Below are positions 24,685-33,233 of a stretch of 40,881 nucleotides of DNA, piece after piece; position 1 is the stretch's first letter, and every line of letters starts with the position of its first letter. The DNA lies in NCBI GenBank assembly GCA_964626385.1, contig CAZVEO010000007.1, forward strand, positions 1 to 40,881. Direction: 5' to 3'. The notes under the pieces were generated by a model that was given only the letters and a program-made list of their open reading frames with translations, was not told the origin of the DNA and did no database searches. The position numbers were made by a program, and so were the translations under genes. Source of the DNA: Scybalousia_A sp964626385. GTDB taxonomy: Bacteria; Bacteroidota; Bacteroidia; Bacteroidales; P3.

Positions 24685-25401
24685 TCAGTTTTTTTTGCAA
24701 TCATAACATGTTGCACCACATGACGTTCTATGAGCACATTTTTTATTTTCCACACACTTAGCAACTTCATTCTCAATCTTCCTTTGACAATATCGTACAT
24801 ATTCATTGTAAGCCAATGTTGCTAAAAAAATACCTATAGCAACCCAAGTTGCAGGGTCTAAACAACTTTGTGTTGTAGCAAAAGGATTTGGTAAAAAATG
24901 AGTACCAGTCAAAATATTCCAAAAATTTTTAATATCAAAATTATCTGATAACATTGTAAAAGTCATACACGTATCCCTATCTCGTATGGCACTAAACTTA
25001 ATTCCGTCAGTAATCTGTTCTACGTCTGTAAAGACAATACTATCCTTTTCTTCATTTATAATAATGATATTTTTCTCATCCTCATTTGCTACAATATTTA
25101 ACGCATCACTATCTCTGTAATCTAAAATAACATCAGCATTAAACCTAATATTACCATTGACAATAGACTGCCAAACAATGATATCGTAAAAATTTTCCCC
25201 TCTAAGAACATTAAAGACTTCACCATCATCATAAGTAAACACATACTCACCCTTATCTCTATTAAATACGTATTCCCTTGTTGTTGCCTGTTTTGTTCTA
25301 AACTCTTTACTTTCATTTTCATTATTACAAGCGACGAATAGCACGACACTAATTAAACCCAAACTCACTACAAATGTGAATGTTAGTAATTTTTTTTTCA
25401 T
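24685..25401 (-). CDS. Putative lipoprotein with cysteine-rich C-terminal tail
   Basis: 238 residues. The start at 25401 gives a lipoprotein signal (MKKKLLTFTFVVSLGLIS, then LFVAC with the lipid Cys near residue 25) followed by an Asn/Glu-rich stretch that may steer it to the surface. A beta-rich middle (about 45-160, YVFNRDKGEYVFTYDDGE and similar) is followed by a hydrophobic helix (about 183-200) and the tail C-x5-C-x5-C-x3-C-x2-CK at the very end. The upstream start at 25464 is rejected because the promoter lies there. No family is recognised. It heads a three-gene minus-strand group. Confidence 0.7.
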   Translation of the reverse strand: MKKKLLTFTFVVSLGLISVVLFVACNNENESKEFRTKQATTREYVFNRDKGEYVFTYDDGEVFNVLRGENFYDIIVWQSIVNGNIRFNADVILDYRDSDALNIVANEDEKNIIIINEEKDSIVFTDVEQITDGIKFSAIRDRDTCMTFTMLSDNFDIKNFWNILTGTHFLPNPFATTQSCLDPATWVAIGIFLATLAYNEYVRYCQRKIENEVAKCVENKKCAHRTSCGATCYDCKKN

Positions 25402-25434
25402 GACTTTATTGTTTTTTATGATTAGTAATTGTTG

Positions 25435-25464
25435 CAAATGTACAAATATTTTTTTAATTGACAA
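25435..25464 (-). promoter_or_regulatory. Promoter for the cysteine-tail gene group
   Basis: On the minus strand TTG (25464-25462), a 19-base spacer and TACATTTG (25442-25435), a full consensus match. It stands 33 bases before the ATG at 25401 and settles that start. Confidence 0.75.
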
Positions 25465-25570
25465 GTTTTTTATTAAAATATTTACTGTTTTTTTTTACCT
25501 AATTCTGTATGTAATCTATCCTCTAACTTATGTTTTACTTCTATAAACTTACAACAAGTTATTTTTTTCA

Positions 25571-25578
25571 TAATTTTG
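25571..25578 (+). promoter_or_regulatory. -7 box for the T9SS esterase gene
   Basis: TAATTTTG matches TAnnTTTG and lies 25 bases before the ATG. No -33 TTG is seen. Confidence 0.5.
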
Positions 25579-25603
25579 CAAAAAAATAAAAACCTTTATA
25601 AGT

Positions 25604-26800
25604 ATGACAAAAAAATATATTTTAGCGACTTTATGTTTGATATTCTCTTTGCATATCTTTGCACAGAGGCAAACTCTGATTTGGCAAGATACAGTAAGAG
25701 AATACGTTATTCACGTACCATCTTCATGGGATGGACAAAGAGAGTTGCCTGTTGTTTATGTTCTGCACGGGCTTGGTAATAGAATGGGAGAAACGGACGC
25801 GGCTTTAAATATGAGCATGTATTCCAATTTAACAGGTTGGATAGCAATAATTCCACAAGCCTTAAAAGCAAGTGTCAATTTTATGGGCTTTGATATTAAT
25901 TTGGGAGAAATGTGGAATGCAGGGCTATCTATTGATGTTATGGGACAAACTATAACTCCAAACAGCAATGTAGATGACCAAGGTTTTATTCTTTCCATTT
26001 TGGATACTCTTTCCGTTCAATACCCTATTGATAGAGATAGCATTTTTATAGCTGGAGGTTCTATGGGCGGTTTTATGGCTAATCGTATGGCAATAGAGTA
26101 TAGCGATATTTTTAACGGCATGGCTGCAATTAGCGGTACCATACCTAATGCTTTCATAGACACTCTTCCTTCCAATCATATCAATGTTTTGTACATTCAC
26201 GGCACAAACGACCAAATAGTCAATTATTCTGATGGTTCTACCGATGTAATAACATTTGTAGGAAATATTTCTTTAGGCTTAGGAGCAGAGCAAAGTGTTG
26301 ATTATTGGAATAATGCTAATGCTTGCAACTCTATGGCAACTATTGACTCTCTACCCGACAGAAAAGAAGACGGTTTAAGATTTATTAGTTACAAATATTC
26401 TAACACTAACGATAATACAAAGGTACATTTTATAAAAATAGAAGGGGGAGAACACAAATGGTATACAGATGCTAATATCTACGATACAGACTACCCTACT
26501 GAAATATATAATTTCTTTTCTAATAACAATGTTTCTCACATGTCTTTACTCAATCTTGCAAGCATAGAAAAGGAAAACAATTTTACACTTTACCCAAACC
26601 CTGCAAAAGATAAGGTAAATATTTACTCAAACGAGGAAGGGAATTTATTTGTAAGCAATTCTTTGGGACAAGTTATCAAAAAAATCAATGTGCCAAAAGG
26701 AAATATATCGTTAAATATTTCTTCTTTTGATAGAGGAGTTTATTTTCTTTCTTTTAAAGGAAAGAGCAATACTCTAACCCAACGACTAATAATAAAATAA
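25604..26800 (+). CDS. Secreted LpqC/PHB-depolymerase-like esterase with T9SS sorting domain
   Basis: An alpha/beta-hydrolase of the polyhydroxybutyrate depolymerase/feruloyl esterase-like group, acting on an ester outside the cell. Signal peptide 1-20 (ends FAQ). Catalytic triad candidates: Ser153 in AGGSMGGF, Asp203 in HGTNDQIV, His284 in EGGEHKWY; the oxyanion region is LHGLGNRMG near 54. Residues 326-398 form a T9SS type A C-terminal domain (FTLYPNPAKDKVNIYS, then GVYFLSFKG and a basic end QRLIIK), which directs export through the type IX system and surface attachment. The substrate is unknown. It has its own promoter and follows a divergent minus-strand group. Confidence 0.9.
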   Translation: MTKKYILATLCLIFSLHIFAQRQTLIWQDTVREYVIHVPSSWDGQRELPVVYVLHGLGNRMGETDAALNMSMYSNLTGWIAIIPQALKASVNFMGFDINLGEMWNAGLSIDVMGQTITPNSNVDDQGFILSILDTLSVQYPIDRDSIFIAGGSMGGFMANRMAIEYSDIFNGMAAISGTIPNAFIDTLPSNHINVLYIHGTNDQIVNYSDGSTDVITFVGNISLGLGAEQSVDYWNNANACNSMATIDSLPDRKEDGLRFISYKYSNTNDNTKVHFIKIEGGEHKWYTDANIYDTDYPTEIYNFFSNNNVSHMSLLNLASIEKENNFTLYPNPAKDKVNIYSNEEGNLFVSNSLGQVIKKINVPKGNISLNISSFDRGVYFLSFKGKSNTLTQRLIIK

Positions 26801-26842
26801 AAAAAATACACCAACCTGACAAAAAATGACACTGCAAGGCTA

Positions 26843-26850
26843 TACTTTTG
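26843..26850 (+). promoter_or_regulatory. -7 box before the microprotein/WYL regulator
   Basis: TACTTTTG followed by CA matches TAnnTTTG. The microprotein ATG is 22 bases downstream, so the leader would be about 15 bases. No -33 TTG. Confidence 0.45.
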
Positions 26851-26871
26851 CAACCATAAAAACAAAGAATA

Positions 26872-26955
26872 ATGATAGCAGTATTTATTTTTTTAGCCTT
26901 AGGTATAATATTTATGTTTGTAGAAGATAGAGCAAAAAAACATAGGGAATTATAA
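26872..26955 (+). CDS. Putative 27-residue single-helix membrane microprotein
   Basis: ATG to TAA frame of 27 codons. Residues 1-16 (MIAVFIFLALGIIFMF) form one membrane helix, followed by a charged tail VEDRAKKHREL. A promoter -7 box lies just upstream and the WYL regulator gene begins 30 bases downstream, so the frame probably leads that transcript. Size and shape fit small regulatory membrane peptides, but no family is recognised. It is supported only by position, promoter and composition, not by conservation I can see. Confidence 0.4.
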   Translation: MIAVFIFLALGIIFMFVEDRAKKHREL

Positions 26956-26985
26956 GATTGTTTTTTTTAATGGTATAAAAGTGTA

Positions 26986-27879
26986 ATGGGAGTAGATATT
27001 TTTAGAAAATATATTTGGCTTATCAGCACCATAGACAGAAGCAATGGAATAAGTCTTAGAGAGTTGAATAATTTGTATAGCTCAAATATCAATTTATCTA
27101 ACGGCGATCGTATTAATGAAAGAACGTTTTATCGCTGGCGAAACAAAATTTACGAAATATTTGATATAGATATAGTTTGCAGGCACAATGAGTACTATAT
27201 TGATAACAAGGAAGGTTTGCGTGATAACGCCCTTCGTTTGTGGCTTATGGATAGCATAGCAACACACAATATGGTAACAGAAAATTTCAAACTCAGAGAC
27301 AGAATAAGCATAGAAAAACAGCCCTCTTCCGAGAAGCATTTGCACACAATATTATCTGCTATGCAGACCAACAACAAAATAATTATTTCCTATCAAAAAT
27401 TTAATGAAGTCGTGGAGGAAAATCTATTGGTTGCTCCGTATGGCTTAAAGTCTTTTCGTAGGAGATGGTATATTTTAGCAAAAAAAGAAGACAACAATTT
27501 TCGTACATATGCCTTAGACAGAATAAAACAAATATCTATTACAGATATTACTTTTTCTGTTCCTAATGATTTTTCTATGGAAATGTTTTTTAGAAACTAT
27601 TTCGGTATATTTACCAACCCCGAAATAGCACCGCAACGCATAAAAATAAAAGTTCTTGCAGTGGAGAGAAGTTATCTAATCACTCTTCCTTTGCATGAGT
27701 CTCAAAAAGAAGAATTAAAGGAAAAAGATTATAGTATTTTTTCCTTTTATCTTGCTCCAACAATTGATTTTGTTATGGAATTGCTTTCTTTTGGAAACAA
27801 TATAGAGGTAATTGCTCCAGAGACTCTGCGTAAAAAAGTATATAATATTCTACAACAAACAATAGAGTACTACAAATAA
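26986..27879 (+). CDS. WYL-domain transcriptional regulator
   Basis: 297 residues. An N-terminal DNA-binding part (about 1-75, with SNGISLRELNNLY and a basic ERTFYRWRNKIYEIF helix) precedes a WYL domain (about 115-195, core GLKSFRRRWYILAKKEDNNFRTYALDRI) and a WCX-type C-terminal extension. WYL proteins bind ligands such as nucleic acids or cyclic nucleotides through the Trp-Tyr-Leu region; here the motif is WYI. Typical roles are repression or activation of stress, DNA-damage or defence genes. No defence gene is adjacent. ssb follows after 130 bases with its own -7 box. The target genes are unknown. Confidence 0.88.
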   Translation: MGVDIFRKYIWLISTIDRSNGISLRELNNLYSSNINLSNGDRINERTFYRWRNKIYEIFDIDIVCRHNEYYIDNKEGLRDNALRLWLMDSIATHNMVTENFKLRDRISIEKQPSSEKHLHTILSAMQTNNKIIISYQKFNEVVEENLLVAPYGLKSFRRRWYILAKKEDNNFRTYALDRIKQISITDITFSVPNDFSMEMFFRNYFGIFTNPEIAPQRIKIKVLAVERSYLITLPLHESQKEELKEKDYSIFSFYLAPTIDFVMELLSFGNNIEVIAPETLRKKVYNILQQTIEYYK

Positions 27880-27969
27880 AAATGCGAATACTTCATTGGT
27901 TGTGTTGTCTAAAAAGAAAAATAAAGATATTTTTTATTTCTCTTAAATTTCTATATAACTATATTTTTG

Positions 27970-27977
27970 TATTTTTG
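27970..27977 (+). promoter_or_regulatory. -7 box for ssb
   Basis: TATTTTTG followed by CAG fits TAnnTTTG; a second TATTTTTG lies immediately upstream at 27962-27969. No TTG lies at the proper distance for either. Confidence 0.45.
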
Positions 27978-28009
27978 CAGGCGAAATTTATATGTAATAA
28001 AATTTAGTT

Positions 28010-28498
28010 ATGATTGGAGTTAATAAAGTTATTTTAATTGGAAATTTGGGAAAAGACCCAGAGATAGTTATGTTTGATAATGTTAAAAAGGCTTCTTTTC
28101 CTCTTGCCACAACAGAACAATACAAAAATCACGAAGGATTAAAGATAGATGAGACAGAATGGCATAACATAGTATGCTGGAGAGGATTAGCTGATGTGGC
28201 AGACAAATTTTTGAAGAAAAGTATGCAGATTTATATAGAAGGTAAGTTAAAATCACGTCAATGGGAAGATAGAGAAGGTAATAAAAGACGTACTGTTGAA
28301 GTTGTAGCAGAAAACTTTAAAATACTTACAAAAAATTTCAACAATCAAAATTCCAACTATGTAAGTAGCCAAAATACTACTTCGGAAAATTTGGGGGATT
28401 TCTCTGAAAGTGATTTTTCTTTTGATACAGATAAAGATTTATCAAATTTGTCTTCTGAGGATTTGAATTTTAAGACAAATAAAGATTTGCCTTTTTAG
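28010..28498 (+). CDS. ssb: Single-stranded DNA-binding protein
   Basis: Coats single-stranded DNA in replication and repair. The OB fold fills residues 1-105 (start MIGVNKVILIGNLGKDPEI, then TEWHNIVCWRGLADVADKFLKKSMQIYIEGKLKSRQWEDREGNKR in short segments), followed by an Asn/Ser/Asp-rich flexible linker and the partner-binding tip NKDLPF, which stands in for the usual DDDIPF. The length of 162 is normal. It is 13 bases before the next gene, so both are probably cotranscribed. ssb copies on mobile elements exist, but nothing else here suggests that. Confidence 0.95.
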   Translation: MIGVNKVILIGNLGKDPEIVMFDNVKKASFPLATTEQYKNHEGLKIDETEWHNIVCWRGLADVADKFLKKSMQIYIEGKLKSRQWEDREGNKRRTVEVVAENFKILTKNFNNQNSNYVSSQNTTSENLGDFSESDFSFDTDKDLSNLSSEDLNFKTNKDLPF

Positions 28499-28511
28499 AT
28501 TAAGTAAAAAA

Positions 28512-29252
28512 ATGAAAAAGATATTATTTCTCGCAATAATATTAGTTTGTCTTTCTATGACTACAGAGGCTCAAAGCACAACCTTTGGTCAAAGTTATGC
28601 AAAAGTATCTTTTGTTCAACCTATGGGAGAATACAAAGATTTTTATAATTCGGGTGTTGGCTTTGATTTTGGAAGAATATTCCCTTTGTTTGTTATAGAA
28701 CCTGAGTATAATCTGACCACAGGTTTGGATATTACTTTTCTTTATACTTCTTTTAATTTTGGTAAAGAACATAGTTATGGCAATTATTCTTATGCATACA
28801 TAGCCTTACCTACGGGTGAAACGGTTAGAATGACAAAGGCTTTGCAGACAGAAAGCGGTTTATTGTGGAATTTGGGTGTAAAATTAGGACCTATGATTTC
28901 TATGGAATTGGTTAAAGATTTGATTATAGATGTAGCCGTTCAATATGCGCCTACGGTGGTGTTTTCTTTTAGAAAAGGTCCTAAAGAAGAAAGCGTAATC
29001 GCAGCCAACCAAGAAATAAAAACCAAATCTTCCGCCTCTGTTTCTTTTGCTCATCGTTTGAGTTTTAAGGGTAATTTGCGTTACCAACATTTTTTGTTTG
29101 GAATGGAATACTTGTTTGGCAGTACAACTTTGCACTATGGTAGTCCTATTATTCCATCTTGGACATATAACCTTGCGGGATCATATAAACCAAAGAAAGA
29201 AACCGATATGGGCTTAGGTACCTTAGTTCTTAGTGTTGGTTTGACTTTTTAA
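28512..29252 (+). CDS. Predicted outer-membrane beta-barrel protein
   Basis: 246 residues with a signal peptide (1-20, ending TEAQ), then alternating hydrophobic/polar strands with many Tyr, Phe and Gly (for example SYAKVSFVQPMGEYKDFY, GLDITFLYTSFNFG and FLFGMEYLFGSTTLHYG) and a C-terminal strand ending LSVGLTF, as typical of eight- to ten-stranded outer-membrane barrels. No specific family is recognised; a porin-like or scaffold role is inferred only from fold. It sits 13 bases after ssb and ends at a strong terminator, so the two are probably one transcript despite unrelated functions. Confidence 0.75.
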   Translation: MKKILFLAIILVCLSMTTEAQSTTFGQSYAKVSFVQPMGEYKDFYNSGVGFDFGRIFPLFVIEPEYNLTTGLDITFLYTSFNFGKEHSYGNYSYAYIALPTGETVRMTKALQTESGLLWNLGVKLGPMISMELVKDLIIDVAVQYAPTVVFSFRKGPKEESVIAANQEIKTKSSASVSFAHRLSFKGNLRYQHFLFGMEYLFGSTTLHYGSPIIPSWTYNLAGSYKPKKETDMGLGTLVLSVGLTF

Positions 29253-29301
29253 AAAAAGAATATATTAAACTATTTTCTAATAGAAGCTTTTCGTAATGTT
29301 T

Positions 29302-29328
29302 AAGCGTACTTTATGGTACGCTTTTTTT
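29302..29328 (+). terminator. Intrinsic terminator after ssb and the barrel gene
   Basis: AAGCGTAC (29302-29309) pairs with GTACGCTT (29316-29323) around TTTATG, followed by a run of T. A textbook hairpin. Confidence 0.92.
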
Positions 29329-29361
29329 ATATCTTTTATATCAGAAAACGTTTTATATATA

Positions 29362-30807
29362 CTATACACTATGTTTTTTCAAGGAAAAATCAAATCTTAA
29401 ACCGCCCCCAATACGATTGCTAACACTTATTTTACCTCCATGAAATTGTACAGCATGTTTTACTATAGACAGCCCTAAGCCAGTGCCTCCCATTCTACGC
29501 GAGCGTCCCTTATCCACTCTATAAAAACGCTCAAACAATCGTGGCAATTGCTCCTCCCCTACTCCACAACCATCGTCCTCAAAACAAATTTTGCAAAATT
29601 CCTCATTATTTTCCATCAAAGTAATAAATATATTTTTTCCACCCGAATAGGCAATTGCGTTTTCGGTTAAGTTTCTAAATATAGAAGCAATGAGCGAAGT
29701 GTTTCCATAAACAAAAACCTCATCTTTAAAATCTATATGCAAAATAAATCTTTCCTTTTCTGTCATAATTTCCAATTCATCCTTTATTTCTGCAATGATT
29801 TTATTGATATCTACTTTTTCCTTACTAATTAACTGAGAGCCGTCTTCCAAACGAGTTATAAGAGAAACATCGCTTAACAAGTGTCTCAATCTTTCATTAT
29901 TGGAATAACACATTTCTATTAGTTCCATTTGTTTTTCTTTACTCAAACTAATGCCCGATAAAAGCGTTTCAAGACAGACCTGCATAGAAGCAACCGGCGT
30001 TTTCAATTCATGGTTTATATTGTTGGTCAATTGTTTTTTTATAATATTTTTTTCTTGCTCTTTTTTCAATGCGGTTTTGTAGGCTTCATCTCTGTCTTTT
30101 ATAGTTTGTTGCCATTGAAGGTAGAGCCTGACAATGTGATTTGATATTGCTCCTAATTCATCGTTTGGAAAAGGTTTTATTCTTGTTAAAGTTTCTCCAT
30201 TTTCCGCCTTTGTTGCAAAAGAGTTGAGCCTTTGGATATTTTTGCCTAAACGTTTGGTGAGAAAATAGATAAATACACTCATAAGCAGCCCTATGGCAAT
30301 CATAAGAAAAACAAAATTCCAATCTGCTTCCAATAATTCTTTGAGGGTAGAGGAATATGGCAAAGCCGAACGAGCAATAACTCGTTGTCCCTTTGTGGCA
30401 GAATAAAAATAATCCTTTCCATCACTTTGCGACATTCTTTCTATATTGTAGCCTGAGCCTTCTTTCAAAGCCTCAATCACTTCAGGTCTATGACTATGAT
30501 TAGACATCTTATCAGAAGAAAGCATATTATCATAAACCACGGCACCATTAAAAGTTATAATTGATATTCTTAAGTTTTCAAAAGGCTTTTCCTTCTTTTT
30601 TATATACTCTTCATATGATTGTCCGTCTTCTATAGCCTCCAACAAATGACGATTATATAATTGAAGTTGTGCATTAATAAAATTAGATTTGTATTGTTTT
30701 TCTCTCCTGTATTGGAAACCAACAAAACACAAAACAGTTACCCAAGAAAAAACAAGTAGTATAAGAAAAAGCCTTTTATGATAAGACAATTTAATTTTTA
30801 AAGCCAT
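29362..30807 (-). CDS. Sensor histidine kinase of a two-component system
   Basis: 481 residues from the ATG at 30807. Membrane helix one (about 9-30) and two (about 165-185) bracket a periplasmic sensor of about 130 residues; a HAMP-like region follows (about 187-240). The kinase core is intact: phosphoacceptor His in NHELKTPVASM, N box RNLTENAIAYS, G1 DDGCGVG, F box FERFYRVDKGRSRRMG and G2 GGTGLGLSI. It overlaps the response-regulator gene by 17 bases (regulator stop at 30791), so the two are translationally linked. Organisation and partner resemble the RprXY/PhoRB class of Bacteroides. The signal is unknown. Confidence 0.9.
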   Translation of the reverse strand: MALKIKLSYHKRLFLILLVFSWVTVLCFVGFQYRREKQYKSNFINAQLQLYNRHLLEAIEDGQSYEEYIKKKEKPFENLRISIITFNGAVVYDNMLSSDKMSNHSHRPEVIEALKEGSGYNIERMSQSDGKDYFYSATKGQRVIARSALPYSSTLKELLEADWNFVFLMIAIGLLMSVFIYFLTKRLGKNIQRLNSFATKAENGETLTRIKPFPNDELGAISNHIVRLYLQWQQTIKDRDEAYKTALKKEQEKNIIKKQLTNNINHELKTPVASMQVCLETLLSGISLSKEKQMELIEMCYSNNERLRHLLSDVSLITRLEDGSQLISKEKVDINKIIAEIKDELEIMTEKERFILHIDFKDEVFVYGNTSLIASIFRNLTENAIAYSGGKNIFITLMENNEEFCKICFEDDGCGVGEEQLPRLFERFYRVDKGRSRRMGGTGLGLSIVKHAVQFHGGKISVSNRIGGGLRFDFSLKKHSV

Positions 30808-31486
30808 AACCATACCCCGAACGTGTAACAATATAAGAACCGTATTTACCTATTTTTGACCTTAGTCTTGTGATATTTACATCTATTGTACGGTCTAAAA
30901 CAATAACCTCATTGCTCCACACCGAACTGAGCAACTCCTCCCTTGAACAAATCTTTCCTTTGTGCTTTATAAGAAAGACCAACAACTCAAACTCTTTTTT
31001 TGCAAGTCTTACCTCTTTACCCTCAACAGTACATTTCTTAAATTCCAAATCCAATTGCAAACCATTTACTTTCAATATATTTTGATTTTCTTCTAAAAAA
31101 TTATCTTTATGAATATTGCTTGTACGTCTTAGAACACTTTTCACCCTTGCAATAAGATTTCTTATTGTGTAGGGTTTCATAATATAATCGTCCGCACCAA
31201 GATTAAGCCCCATTACCATATCGTCTTCGGTATCTCTTGCCGTGCAGAATATAATAGGAATATCGGCTGTTTCTATGTTTGATTTTAGGAGTTTAGCCAT
31301 TTTTATTCCACTTATTTCTCCCATCATTATATCAAGTAAGATAAGGGAATATTTTTTTAAATCCATTGTTAAAGCTTGTTCTGCACTCAAAGCAATATCC
31401 ACCTCATAACCCTCATTCTCAAGATTAAGTTTCACCACCTCACACAAAGTTTCCTCATCATCCACTATCAAAATACGTTCATTCAT
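30791..31486 (-). CDS. OmpR/PhoB-family response regulator
   Basis: 231 residues. The receiver domain (1-120) has the acidic pair in VDDEE (about 8-12), the phosphorylated Asp in LILLDIMMG (about 52), the Thr/Ala switch in FCTARD (about 80) and the Lys in IMKPY (about 102). A winged-helix DNA-binding domain (about 135-230) ends with RTIDVNITRLRSKIG and TRSGYGYGFKN. It precedes and overlaps its kinase gene. Sequence and order are close to RprY-type regulators of Bacteroides, which act in envelope or oxidative stress, but the regulon here is unknown. A -7 box lies 29 bases upstream. Confidence 0.93.
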   Translation of the reverse strand: MNERILIVDDEETLCEVVKLNLENEGYEVDIALSAEQALTMDLKKYSLILLDIMMGEISGIKMAKLLKSNIETADIPIIFCTARDTEDDMVMGLNLGADDYIMKPYTIRNLIARVKSVLRRTSNIHKDNFLEENQNILKVNGLQLDLEFKKCTVEGKEVRLAKKEFELLVFLIKHKGKICSREELLSSVWSNEVIVLDRTIDVNITRLRSKIGKYGSYIVTRSGYGYGFKN

Positions 31487-31514
31487 TATTTTCCTTTTTT
31501 TTTATTATTCTATG

Positions 31515-31522
31515 CAAAATTA
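31515..31522 (-). promoter_or_regulatory. -7 box for the two-component operon
   Basis: On the minus strand TAATTTTG (31522-31515) matches TAnnTTTG. No -33 TTG. The 220 bases between this box and the MATE gene hold the MATE terminator and nothing else visible. Confidence 0.5.
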
Positions 31523-31669
31523 CTATAGAATTACTAACATAATCCCATCGTTTTCAAAATTTAACAAAAATGTAACAAAATATAAATTGTAATAGTTTTC
31601 TTTTATGTGTTATTTGATGTTAATATAGAGGTAAAACATATAAAAATTACATTTTTTCAGATAAGAAAA

Positions 31670-31699
31670 GAGTCGTTCGTATAAAACCAAACGACTCTC
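31670..31699 (-). terminator. Terminator after the MATE gene
   Basis: AGAGTCGTT (31670-31678) pairs with AACGACTCT (31691-31699). On the minus strand the stem is followed by TTTCTTATC, a weak U run. Confidence 0.7.
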
Positions 31700-31743
31700 T
31701 CTTACATTACTTTTTTTTTAATTGTGGACTAAAATATTTGTTA

Positions 31744-33108
31744 TTAGTTTATGGAATTGATACGTTTTTTATACAAATATAGAGTACATATACTTATTAC
31801 TATAAAGGTCAATATTTCGCTCAGTGGAACTGCAGACCACACTCCGCTTACTCCAAATGCCATTGGCAATAATATAAACGCAGGTATAACAAAGAAAAAT
31901 CCTCGCAAAGACATATATGTTATCGCTTTTTTAAAATTCTCTACACTTTGAAAATAATTTATCTCCGTAATATTAAGCGCCATAAACAAGAAAGACACCG
32001 CATAAATAGGAAAACCCTTGATTGCTATATTATAAGCCTCATCATTAGGAGTCAAGAACAAACCTATTATTTGTTTTGAAAACACTATACATAATAGTGT
32101 TATAAAAAATCCAAAAACTAAGGCTATCAGCATAGCAAGTTTAGCTGTTTGATGGACTCTTTTGTCTAATCCTACTGCATAGTTGGAACTTATAATAGGC
32201 TGGGCACTTTGACCAATAGCGTTAGCAATCATAAAAGCCAAAGGCATACAATAGCAAGCAACAGAAAAAGCAGCAACTCCTTCTTCATGCAAATATTTCA
32301 TAAAGATAAAGTTGCCAGTTATCATTATACAAGATATTGCAACCTCACTAATCATTGAAGACAAGCCCAAGCGAACCATATAACCTATGTTTCTTATTGT
32401 TAGTTTAATGGCTGTTGTAGAAAACTTGGGTTTATAGAAATGAACACTTTTGGTATAACCCGTCATATATACCACTACCATTATAAAACCAACAACTTGT
32501 GCTATAGCAGAAGCAAAAGCAGCCCCGCCAACACCCATTTGCAAAGGAAAGACAAAAATATAGTCCAATATTATATTTAGAACTGCAGGCACAGCTTCGC
32601 AAAGCATTGCAAAAGTAGGCGCACCATCCAAACGAATAACAAACATACCTATCATCAAAGCTACAAGGAATGGCAAAGAAGGTACTATAAAATAAAGATA
32701 GTCCAAAAACAAAGGCATTATTCTATCGCTACAACCAAGCATCCTCGCAAACGAAGTAGGTTTTAAAAGTACTATAACACATATCATAGTAAGAAAAAGA
32801 AATGATACTGTAAAGGCTTGAGTGATGTTTATATTAGCTGCTTTGCTCTTGCCTTTGGAAAGATGTATAGCAGCCACAACACTTACTCCGCTCGCAAACA
32901 TTAGCGACAAACCAGTAGAAAGCATAAAGAAAGGCGCCGCAATATTTACCGCTGCCAAAGCATCCGCTCCTACTCCTTTGCCCACAAATATACCATCTAT
33001 CACATTGATGGTGGAAGAAAGCAACATTCCTAAAATTGTTGGAATAAAAATCTTTGAAAACAAAGATGAAATCTTTTCATTCTTAAAATCAATGTTATCT
33101 CTCTGCAT
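31744..33108 (-). CDS. MATE-family multidrug efflux transporter
   Basis: 454 residues, about 12 membrane helices in two MATE repeats. It exports cationic drugs or other compounds in exchange for Na+ or H+. The N-terminal pattern FSKIFIPTILGMLLSSTINVIDGIFVG, followed by GADALAAVNIAAPF, is typical of the DinF/NorM-like branch common in Bacteroidota. The second half carries the matching MVRLGLSSMISEVAISC region and AIGQSAQPIISSNYAVG. It is divergent from an AraC-family gene only 125 bases away, with face-to-face promoters, so that regulator is the first candidate to control it. The substrate cannot be told. Confidence 0.93.
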   Translation of the reverse strand: MQRDNIDFKNEKISSLFSKIFIPTILGMLLSSTINVIDGIFVGKGVGADALAAVNIAAPFFMLSTGLSLMFASGVSVVAAIHLSKGKSKAANINITQAFTVSFLFLTMICVIVLLKPTSFARMLGCSDRIMPLFLDYLYFIVPSLPFLVALMIGMFVIRLDGAPTFAMLCEAVPAVLNIILDYIFVFPLQMGVGGAAFASAIAQVVGFIMVVVYMTGYTKSVHFYKPKFSTTAIKLTIRNIGYMVRLGLSSMISEVAISCIMITGNFIFMKYLHEEGVAAFSVACYCMPLAFMIANAIGQSAQPIISSNYAVGLDKRVHQTAKLAMLIALVFGFFITLLCIVFSKQIIGLFLTPNDEAYNIAIKGFPIYAVSFLFMALNITEINYFQSVENFKKAITYMSLRGFFFVIPAFILLPMAFGVSGVWSAVPLSEILTFIVISICTLYLYKKRINSIN

Positions 33109-33143
33109 AGTTCTTTATGTTTTTTTTGTTGAAAATTAGTTTG

Positions 33144-33151
33144 CAAAGGTA
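33144..33151 (-). promoter_or_regulatory. -7 box for the MATE gene
   Basis: On the minus strand TACCTTTG (33151-33144) followed by CA. It faces away from the AraC promoter at 33217; the 65 bases between are a likely site for shared control. No -33 TTG. Confidence 0.55.
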
Positions 33152-33216
33152 CTATGTTTTTTTATATGGTAGATTTTCATTTTTCACACAAAATATGGAC
33201 TTTTGGCATTTTTTCG

Positions 33217-33224
33217 TAACTTTG
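33217..33224 (+). promoter_or_regulatory. -7 box for the AraC-family gene
   Basis: TAACTTTG followed by CA, 9 bases before the chosen ATG at 33234. A start upstream at 33117 would lie before the transcript and is rejected. Confidence 0.55.
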
Positions 33225-33233
33225 CAAATCATT

